From positions 1-7,183 of the forward strand of contig LGFB01000065.1 of assembly GCA_001508835.1 (NCBI GenBank): DNA of 7,183 nt, written 5' to 3'. The position numbers and the translations under genes were made by a program. Under the pieces are notes generated by a model. The model saw nothing but the letters and a program-made list of their open reading frames with translations, ran no database searches and was not told the origin of the DNA. Every line of letters begins with the position of its first letter. Positions within the stretch are counted from its first letter, which is position 1. The stretch comes from a bacterium 42_11. Its GTDB lineage: Bacteria; Synergistota; GBS-1. Shown here piece after piece: positions 1 through 5,063 of the stretch.

Positions 1-416
1 ACTCTTTTAAATTCTCCTCCACTTAAAGATGTTATTTTTCTGTTTTTCAGCTCTTGAAGATGAAGCCTTTGTATAAGCTCTTCTACTATTTCCTGTCCTT
101 TCCCTTTATAAGGGTATCTTCCCATCGCAATTACTTCTTCAACTGAAAAAGGAAAATCAAATCTAACGGTTTGAGGAAGCGTGGCTACTATTCTTGCTCT
201 TTCGTAAGATGAGAGTGACAAAATATCTAAACCATCGAAAATAACGCTCCCCTTCAACGGACGAAGAATGCCAGAAATAACTTTTATTATGGTGCTCTTG
301 CCAGAGCCATTGGGCCCTAAAATAGCCAAGAAGTCTCCCTTTCTTAAAGAGAAGGTGATATCCTTGATTACACTTTTTCCTGCATATCCCGCATAGACAT
401 TTCTAACTTCAAGCAC
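1..416 (-). CDS. btuD: BtuD-like cobalamin ABC transporter ATPase (3' end missing)
   Basis: ATPase subunit of the B12 importer, bound to the cytoplasmic face of BtuC and hydrolysing ATP to drive uptake. My own translation of the reverse strand gives 138 complete codons from GTG at 416. It begins MLEVRNVYAGYAG, has Walker A GPNGSGKST at residues 34-42, a Q-loop glutamine at 82 (LPQT) and the ABC signature LSGGE at 131-135. The reading frame then runs off the window edge, so Walker B, the D-loop and the H-loop histidine are not visible. FecE/FhuC/BtuD-type ATPases are about 250 residues, so a little over half is present. The GTG start overlaps the end of btuC by 8 nt and has GAAAGG about 9 nt upstream. 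Sequence alone does not separate B12 from siderophore or heme ATPases; the cobalamin assignment rests on the B12 box and neighbours. Confidence 0.92.
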   Translation of the reverse strand, partial: MLEVRNVYAGYAGKSVIKDITFSLRKGDFLAILGPNGSGKSTIIKVISGILRPLKGSVIFDGLDILSLSSYERARIVATLPQTVRFDFPFSVEEVIAMGRYPYKGKGQEIVEELIQRLHLQELKNRKITSLSGGEFKR

Positions 417-1353
417 TATTTTTCACCTTTCCACGAAGGAGATATATAAAAATCGGGGAACCACAAAGCGCTGTAATTATACCTACAGGAATTTCAATCG
501 GAGATAATAAAATTCGTGAGAGAGCATCTGCAAACGCCAAAAAACCTCCTCCCAACAATATTGAAAAGGGAAGAAGCTTTCGATGGTCGGGAGAAATAAC
601 CATTCTCACCATATGGGGGACTATTAGCCCCACAAAGCCGATTATGCCACTTGAAGCAACAGAGAAAGCTGCTAAAAGGGAAGAAACAATTACAAGTAGT
701 TTTACAAGTCTATTAAAATCTACTCCCATTTGTTCAGCATGCTCCTCTCCCCACAATATGATGTTAAGCTCCGAAGCATACCTGATTATAAGTAAAGAGA
801 AAAGTGTGAAAAAAGGAAGAATCCTAATAACACTACTCCATGATGAAAGGCCGAACCCCCCCCACAGCCAAAAGAGAATCCCATGAATACCCTGTCCCAT
901 AAAATATAATAGGAAACCTAAAAAAGCAGATAAAAAAGAATTGACCGCTATACCACTAAGAAGTAGGCGTTCTGAAGACAAAAAACCATTATAAAAGGAA
1001 AGTTGATAGACGATGAAAAACGAGAGAATCGCCCCGGCGAAAGACGAAAGCTCAATACCCCAATCCACCCCTAACATGACTCCTAAGACCGCTCCAACAG
1101 CAGCACCAGCAGATATGCCGAGAAGATAAGGTTCTGCTAAAGGATTCCTAAGAATAGCTTGAAGAGTAGAACCTGACAGAGACAGGGAAGCTCCGACTAT
1201 AAAAGCGTGAATTACCCGGGGAAGTCTAACTTTCCAAAAAATAGGCGATCCTTGTAGGATATCCTTAAGAGAAATAGAAGTTGGTCCCTCGTATATCGAG
1301 AATAACAGGAAGAAAATGAAAAGACATAGGAGCAATATCCTTTTCACGGTCAT
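409..1353 (-). CDS. btuC: BtuC-like cobalamin ABC transporter permease (FecCD family)
   Basis: Inner-membrane permease that would dimerise, pair with two BtuD subunits and receive the corrinoid from BtuF. The 314 residues are very hydrophobic and fit the multi-helix FecCD/BtuC fold, a little shorter than typical members (about 325-350). Family landmarks in order: RLPR at 43-46, the stretch 54-84 with LSGSTLQ-type residues followed by RNPLAEP and LGISAGA, LWGEEHAEQMG at 200-210, the ATPase-coupling segment GIIGFVGLIVPHMVR at 236-250, and the C-terminal DALSR and IPVGIITALCGSP motifs at 276-300. ATG at 1353 overlaps the tonB stop as ATGA, so translation is probably coupled to tonB; the nearest good ribosome site (AAGGTGG) is about 13 nt upstream, inside tonB. 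A run of eight G (codons 164-166, plus strand 856-863) is intact and in frame. FecCD members also carry siderophores and heme; B12 is chosen from context. Confidence 0.93.
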   Translation of the reverse strand: MTVKRILLLCLFIFFLLFSIYEGPTSISLKDILQGSPIFWKVRLPRVIHAFIVGASLSLSGSTLQAILRNPLAEPYLLGISAGAAVGAVLGVMLGVDWGIELSSFAGAILSFFIVYQLSFYNGFLSSERLLLSGIAVNSFLSAFLGFLLYFMGQGIHGILFWLWGGFGLSSWSSVIRILPFFTLFSLLIIRYASELNIILWGEEHAEQMGVDFNRLVKLLVIVSSLLAAFSVASSGIIGFVGLIVPHMVRMVISPDHRKLLPFSILLGGGFLAFADALSRILLSPIEIPVGIITALCGSPIFIYLLRGKVKNSA

Positions 1354-2054
1354 TTAAGTTTGAAGACCACCTTTTGCCTTACGATACTTCTAACAGCTTT
1401 CCCATCTCTCTGGGCCGGAACAAATGTCCACTTTCTAACTGCTTCAATAGCTGCTTTATCCAAGATGTTATATCCTGAAGATTCTACCACCTTTACTTCC
1501 CCCACTCTACCATCCGGCAGGACCTCTATATCTAGAACCACAACCCCTTCATACCTCATTTTCCTCGCAATAAATGGGTAAGATGGCTTCTCGACCCTTG
1601 AAGGCTTCGGAGGAACTAATATTGTTCTTTCACTCTGCTTCGTTCCCCGAGTTTCATAACTCATATTTTCCTTTGCACTTACTGGTCTTTTATCATGAGA
1701 GATATTTTTCTTACCTGAAGATTTCACTCTCGTTAGTATTCCAGGTTTTTTATTACTTTCCTTAAAAGAAGCCTTTGTGGAAACAGTTTGTTTTTTTATT
1801 TCTAGTTTTCTCAAGGAAATTTTCGCCTTCAAGGGGAGTCTCAAAGATGTTCCCCCATCAACTCCTTTTCCTACCCCTCCTTTCAAATTTTCCATCGTCT
1901 CTACATTCACTCTCGTACTCCTCATTTCTACAACCTTCACCCATACAATATCCGTTTTAGTCAAGGAAGAAAAAGAAGGAAGATTCACAAAGATCAAGAC
2001 ATGAACAATTATGGAAAAAAAGAAAGCGACAAGAAGTTCAATCCTCTGGCTCAA
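1350..2054 (-). CDS. tonB: TonB energy-transducing protein
   Basis: Periplasm-spanning protein that links the ExbB-ExbD motor in the inner membrane to the TonB box of the outer-membrane receptor. The 234 residues show one N-terminal membrane helix (about 7-25) with Ser14 and His18 spaced as in the S-x3-H motif that E. coli TonB needs for coupling to ExbB. A long hydrophilic linker (about 36-155) follows, then a typical TonB C-terminal domain (about 156-234): YP at 159-160, EGVVVLDIEVLPDGRV at 169-184, and SSGYNILDKAAIEAVRKWTF at 192-211. The linker is unusual: rich in Lys, Ser and Thr with only about seven prolines, unlike the Pro-Glu/Pro-Lys spacer of enterobacterial TonB. Start is TTG at 2054, overlapping exbD by 17 nt, with AGGTGGGG about 8-10 nt upstream; the hydrophobic helix begins immediately afterwards. 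Its position suggests a TonB dedicated to the receptor of this locus. Confidence 0.93.
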   Translation of the reverse strand: MSQRIELLVAFFFSIIVHVLIFVNLPSFSSLTKTDIVWVKVVEMRSTRVNVETMENLKGGVGKGVDGGTSLRLPLKAKISLRKLEIKKQTVSTKASFKESNKKPGILTRVKSSGKKNISHDKRPVSAKENMSYETRGTKQSERTILVPPKPSRVEKPSYPFIARKMRYEGVVVLDIEVLPDGRVGEVKVVESSGYNILDKAAIEAVRKWTFVPAQRDGKAVRSIVRQKVVFKLK

Positions 2055-2427
2055 CCGCCAACCCCACCTTTTCTACTCCCTTTTTCCTCAGCATATTTAA
2101 AAGCTCAATTACGTTCCCATACTTAACTCCTTTATCTCCTCTTATAAGATAAACGAATGAATCACTTTTTTCCTCGATTCTGCGCAAAAGCTCCTCAGAG
2201 CTTACGGCTTCCTTTCCCCAAAAAAGCCTGCCTTCACTTGTTAAAGTTATTACTACAAGATTCTCCTCCCTAACCAGTGACGACCGAGACTTAGGAAGGT
2301 CTACCTTGATTGCAAAAGGGATAAAAGCTGTAGTAAGCACAAAAAAGATCAAAAGTTGCAGTATAATGTCTATCAAAGGAGTTAAATCCAAAAAGGTTTC
2401 TCCTTCCTTTAGTTTTCTTTTGCCCAT
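2038..2427 (-). CDS. exbD: ExbD/TolR-family proton-channel subunit
   Basis: Inner-membrane partner of ExbB; a membrane aspartate in ExbD carries protons through the motor that energises TonB. The 129 residues have the expected layout: a basic cytoplasmic start (KRKLK), then DLTPLID at 14-20 leading into a single helix to about 36. Asp20 aligns with E. coli ExbD Asp25. VDLPKS follows the membrane at 42-47, and the periplasmic domain ends in VYLIRGDKGVKYGNVIELL (92-110) and KVGLAVEP (120-127), all family-typical. ATG at 2427 overlaps the end of btuF by 19 nt and has GAGGTG 8 nt upstream. Being wedged between btuF and tonB supports an ExbD role rather than a TolR or MotB-like role. Length is close to the usual 130-145. 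Confidence 0.93.
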   Translation of the reverse strand: MGKRKLKEGETFLDLTPLIDIILQLLIFFVLTTAFIPFAIKVDLPKSRSSLVREENLVVITLTSEGRLFWGKEAVSSEELLRRIEEKSDSFVYLIRGDKGVKYGNVIELLNMLRKKGVEKVGLAVEPED

Positions 2428-3284
2428 TTTCTAAACACCTCGTAAAGCTGTTTGGCACCTTCCACAACCCTGGGGGACAATCTAAAAAGCAAATCCCCAT
2501 CAATTTCAAAAACTCTTTTCTCATCTATAAATTGCAATCTTCTTTCCCTTAAAACTCTTAAAAATCTTTCTTTGCTTACTCCCATACCCCCTTTTCCACC
2601 TATAACTATAACTATATCAGGAGGATTTTCGATAAGATACTCTATGCTGTATATAGGAAAATAAGCATCGGTATTTGAAACCATGTTTTTCCCACCTGCT
2701 ATCTCAATAAGCTCACTTATATAGCTTTTTTCGCTCACCGTTGCTAAAGGGGAATCCCATATAACGATAAAAACCTTGGGATGTTTTTTCAATTTCCTTC
2801 CCTTTTCAGACAAATTGAAAAGCTCCCTTCTAACTCTTTCCCTCAATTCCTTAGCTTCTTTTTCCCTCTTAGTAAACTTCCCCAGATCCTTTATACAAAG
2901 ATAAAGTTCATTTAAAGACTCGTATAACTTAAGGGAGTAGCAAGGAATTCCAAGTTCACTTAATCTTTTTAAAAGCTCTTCATGAAGATTTGATATACCT
3001 AAAACCAAATCTGGTTTAAGCTCAAGAATCTTTTCTATACTCGGGTTGGTTAAATCCCCTACTTTAGGTAGCTTCTTCACCGCCTCAGGATAATCATCAA
3101 AATAGGTAACCCCAACAACCTTATCACCAGCTCCTATGGCAAAGAGAATTTCCGTCATCGAGGGAACAAGAGAGACTATCCTTTGAACAGGGATATTCAC
3201 GTTTATCGAAAAAACAGGTAAATTAGAAAATAGTAGAACAACCAAAACAAGCAAAAGATTAAGACCCGCCTTCTTTCGTAGCAA
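2409..3284 (-). CDS. btuF: BtuF-like periplasmic cobalamin-binding protein
   Basis: Class III (helical-backbone) substrate-binding protein that would bind the corrinoid in the periplasm and dock onto BtuC. The 291 residues start with a basic segment and hydrophobic core (8-20), with probable signal-peptidase I cleavage after VFS at 24-26. There is no lipobox cysteine, as expected for a soluble diderm protein. The first lobe carries RIVSLVPSMTEILFAIG (35-51), VVGVTYFDDYPEAVKKLPKV (56-75) and LKPDLVLG (89-96). The second carries VFIVIWDSPLATVSEKSYI (171-189), IEIAGGKNM (193-201) and PPDIVIVIGG (221-230). YPEAVKKLPKVG is characteristic of BtuF-type proteins. Start is TTG at 3284, overlapping exbB by 26 nt; an AGGAGG site lies about 12 nt upstream and AAAGGGG directly abuts the TTG. 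A later in-frame TTG would lose the basic segment, so the upstream one is preferred. Ligand is inferred from the B12 box and neighbours. Confidence 0.9.
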   Translation of the reverse strand: MLRKKAGLNLLLVLVVLLFSNLPVFSINVNIPVQRIVSLVPSMTEILFAIGAGDKVVGVTYFDDYPEAVKKLPKVGDLTNPSIEKILELKPDLVLGISNLHEELLKRLSELGIPCYSLKLYESLNELYLCIKDLGKFTKREKEAKELRERVRRELFNLSEKGRKLKKHPKVFIVIWDSPLATVSEKSYISELIEIAGGKNMVSNTDAYFPIYSIEYLIENPPDIVIVIGGKGGMGVSKERFLRVLRERRLQFIDEKRVFEIDGDLLFRLSPRVVEGAKQLYEVFRKWAKEN

Positions 3285-3789
3285 CCCCTTTCAAGACCTC
3301 CTCGCTTATTTTCAACAGCCTTTCCTCTATCTTGGAAACAATGGAAGAAAGGATACTGTGCATGAATGTTGCAGGTATCGCCACTGAAAGGCCAAATACA
3401 GTCGTTAAAAGAGCAACCCATATACCTCCTGCAAGCGCAGCAGGGTCCCCAAGCTTTCCCTCAGAAACTTTTTTAAATACTTCGACCATACCCAAAACTG
3501 TCCCTAAAAGTCCCAGAAGGGTGCTTATCTTAGCTATCAAAGATAAAGTACCTAATCCCTTAGAAAGCTTCCTAACTTCTAAGTCTATAGCAAGCTCAAA
3601 TATCTCCCTGAATCCCTTCAAATCTGCCCGAGTTTCTTCAATTATGCTATGTAAATAAGCTCTAAAATTGCTATATATCGAATCTTTATTCATAAGCGCA
3701 ATTAATCTTTCAACGAAAATGGCTAATGCAAAAATAGAACATATAAGTATAGGATACATTAACGGTCCACCCTTTTTAAGCCAATCCAT
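3259..3789 (-). CDS. exbB: ExbB/TolQ/MotA-family proton-channel subunit
   Basis: Inner-membrane oligomeric scaffold of the TonB motor. The protein has three predicted helices: about 8-30, 82-105 with LLGLLGTVLGM at 91-101, and about 118-140 with GGIWVALLTTVFGLSVAIP. Between helices 1 and 2 is a short cytoplasmic loop of about 50 residues. At 176 residues it is shorter than E. coli ExbB (244). Thr97 and Thr130 match E. coli Thr148 and Thr181, but the position of E. coli Glu176 is Val125 here, a notable substitution. ATG at 3789 is chosen over an adjacent GTG at 3792 because GGGAGG at 3796-3801 is 6 nt from the ATG and only 3 nt from the GTG. It is first in the six-gene overlapping group. TolQ is the main alternative, but no tol-pal genes are visible and tonB is two genes downstream of btuF. 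Confidence 0.92.
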   Translation of the reverse strand: MDWLKKGGPLMYPILICSIFALAIFVERLIALMNKDSIYSNFRAYLHSIIEETRADLKGFREIFELAIDLEVRKLSKGLGTLSLIAKISTLLGLLGTVLGMVEVFKKVSEGKLGDPAALAGGIWVALLTTVFGLSVAIPATFMHSILSSIVSKIEERLLKISEEVLKGVATKEGGS

Positions 3790-3795
3790 CACTAT

Positions 3796-3801
3796 CCTCC
3801 C
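3796..3801 (-). promoter_or_regulatory. Ribosome binding site of exbB
   Basis: GGGAGG on the minus strand, 6 nt before ATG at 3789 and only 3 nt before the alternative GTG at 3792. This spacing decides the start in favour of ATG. It follows an AT-rich stretch (3803-3840) in which I could not find a convincing -35/-10 pair. Confidence 0.75.
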
Positions 3802-3845
3802 TTGATTAATATTCTGCCTTTTTGTATCATTTATAAAAGCAGGGT

Positions 3846-3906
3846 GGAGGGGAAAGGACTCCTTTCTTACAGGGGGAGCGGGTGGGGAGGAGTCCTATAC
3901 CCCTCC
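3846..3906 (-). terminator. GC-rich intergenic hairpin, possible weak terminator or processing site
   Basis: In RNA orientation, GGAGGGG (3906-3900) pairs with CCCCTCC (3852-3846), and inside it AGGACTCCT (3896-3888) pairs perfectly with AGGAGTCCT (3863-3855). The arms are separated by a small 3/2-nt internal loop and close a 24-nt pyrimidine-rich loop. The stem begins 18 nt after the lipoprotein stop codon and ends about 57 nt before exbB. On the minus strand the nearest U-run (CTTTTAT) begins several bases past the stem, so it is not a textbook intrinsic terminator. It could attenuate transcription into exbB, stabilise the btuB-lipoprotein mRNA, or mark RNA processing. Confidence 0.45.
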
Positions 3907-3924
3907 AAAGGTATTAGTTCTTGA

Positions 3925-5046
3925 TTAGTTGGAAGCCAAAATATCGATGGAATATGGAGGATATCCAATCTCCTCTTCAGATATTTCCCTTAAAATTTCG
4001 TTGGAATGCGTATCGTAGATTACTACTTTACCATTACCCTCTCCACTTCCTCTATCCAGGATAAAAAGATATCCCGAATAAGGGTCGTATTTTATAGCTG
4101 TGATATAACCCCCTGTATAAATTGAATTGCCCACTTCCCCTGTAGAGATATCATACTCAAACACCTTGTAGCTAGGCCAACCTCCACCTAAAAGGTAAGC
4201 CTTTCCCTCCTCTGTTATCTCAAGAGAATATACATCCATTCCTTCCTCTTGCAAGGGGGCAACGCTTTTAACCTGAACATCATAATTGGATGGAGTGATA
4301 ACCTCTATAAAGTCATCAGAAGGATCGTAAAGTTTCCCACTCTCAACTATGTAGAACTTACCCTGATAGTAATCTATATCGTTCGGGTTCTTACCGCTAA
4401 GGGTTACACTTCTACTGATTTCGTCTGAATTTAAATCAATAACAACGACCGTTCCAGTCGCATAGTCAAAGGTTTCCGCGTCGAACCTTTGTAAAATAAC
4501 GAAAAGCTTTCCCCCTACCACTAATCCTTTAGCTGCATTAGGTGAACCGTCCTGACCATAAGAATAGGAAGATAGGTCTATTTTCTTTGTTTCATCCCCT
4601 GTAATTGGATTTATCTTCTGTATGTAGCTCTCTCCCCACGGAATTGCATAAGCGGTATTTTCATCAACGAAGGCAATATCGTAAACGTTCCTGCCCAGAC
4701 TGTACTCTTTAAGCGGGTTTTCCCAAGTTCCCGTTGCGATATCGTAACTTTTAACAGGAGAAGGCTCTGTCCCCCAAGAAGGTCTTTCCACGATGAAAGC
4801 ATAGTTCTTAAAAGTTTTCACTATAGTATCTCCGCTAAGGTTGGACACAACGCTCTTTTGAACAGCAAAAGATTCGTCACTTAAATCCAAGGTAGAGAGA
4901 TTACCAGACTGGTAAGAAGAATCTACCCCTACTACTAAAGCAAAGTAGTTACTTGGTATCCAGCTTTCCTCACCACCTCCACCGCATCCCCAAAGAAGGA
5001 AGAGGCAACCCAAAGCTACAAGAAGATACAATAATTTTTTCCTCAA
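3925..5046 (-). CDS. BtuG-like surface lipoprotein, predicted seven-bladed beta-propeller
   Basis: Predicted lipoprotein that probably captures corrinoid and passes it to the adjacent BtuB-like receptor. From the TTG start the 373 residues open with basic MRKK, a hydrophobic core and a lipobox LLWGC with lipidated Cys21, then GGGGEES. The rest is beta-rich and shows seven similar strands of the type hydrophobic-D-x-x-T/S-G: near 49, 98, 142, 199, 246, 294 (KVFEYDISTGEV) and 340 (KVVIYDTHSNEI), spaced about 45-55 residues. This indicates a seven-bladed YncE-like propeller. The gene starts 17 nt after btuB. TTG at 5046 is favoured over in-frame GTG at 5055, because AGGAGG (5055-5060) is 8 nt from the TTG but overlaps the GTG. 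Known: Bacteroides BtuG is a surface seven-bladed propeller lipoprotein that binds B12 and caps BtuB. Inferred: the same role here. Surface exposure and ligand are not shown by sequence; a generic propeller lipoprotein is the alternative. Confidence 0.8.
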   Translation of the reverse strand: MRKKLLYLLVALGCLFLLWGCGGGGEESWIPSNYFALVVGVDSSYQSGNLSTLDLSDESFAVQKSVVSNLSGDTIVKTFKNYAFIVERPSWGTEPSPVKSYDIATGTWENPLKEYSLGRNVYDIAFVDENTAYAIPWGESYIQKINPITGDETKKIDLSSYSYGQDGSPNAAKGLVVGGKLFVILQRFDAETFDYATGTVVVIDLNSDEISRSVTLSGKNPNDIDYYQGKFYIVESGKLYDPSDDFIEVITPSNYDVQVKSVAPLQEEGMDVYSLEITEEGKAYLLGGGWPSYKVFEYDISTGEVGNSIYTGGYITAIKYDPYSGYLFILDRGSGEGNGKVVIYDTHSNEILREISEEEIGYPPYSIDILASN

Positions 5047-5054
5047 AAAAATCA

Positions 5055-5060
5055 CCTCCT
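5055..5060 (-). promoter_or_regulatory. Ribosome binding site of the BtuG-like lipoprotein gene
   Basis: A perfect AGGAGG lying in the 17-nt gap after btuB, 8 nt before TTG at 5046. The in-frame GTG at 5053-5055 overlaps its last G and so cannot be served by it. The site therefore fixes the start three codons downstream of the longest reading frame and gives the expected short MRKK lipoprotein N-terminus. Confidence 0.8.
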
Positions 5061-5063
5061 ATA

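Noticed and set aside
644..886. Plus-strand open frame of 80 codons inside btuC
   Set aside because: It lies antisense to a clearly conserved FecCD permease, has no family-like motifs and no convincing ribosome site; treated as a chance frame.
1360..2004. Several short plus-strand frames across tonB
   Set aside because: All overlap the TonB coding region in other frames and lack coherent protein features or start signals.
3332..3658. Plus-strand open frame of 108 codons inside exbB
   Set aside because: Antisense to a well-supported ExbB; its composition (many Pro/Ser/Thr) mirrors reverse-strand hydrophobic codons and no domain is recognisable.
3803..3840. Promoter for the exbB group in the AT-rich stretch (TTTATAAAT, AATATTAAT)
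   Set aside because: No acceptable -35 element occurs at about 17 nt from either -10-like sequence, so it is not called.
3846..3906. Possible second cobalamin riboswitch before exbB, because the minus strand reads CCCGCTCCCCCTGTAAG, loosely like the aptamer core
   Set aside because: No B12 box and no GCCACTG-type segment follow before exbB, and the gap is too short for a full aptamer; the resemblance is limited to a C-rich loop.
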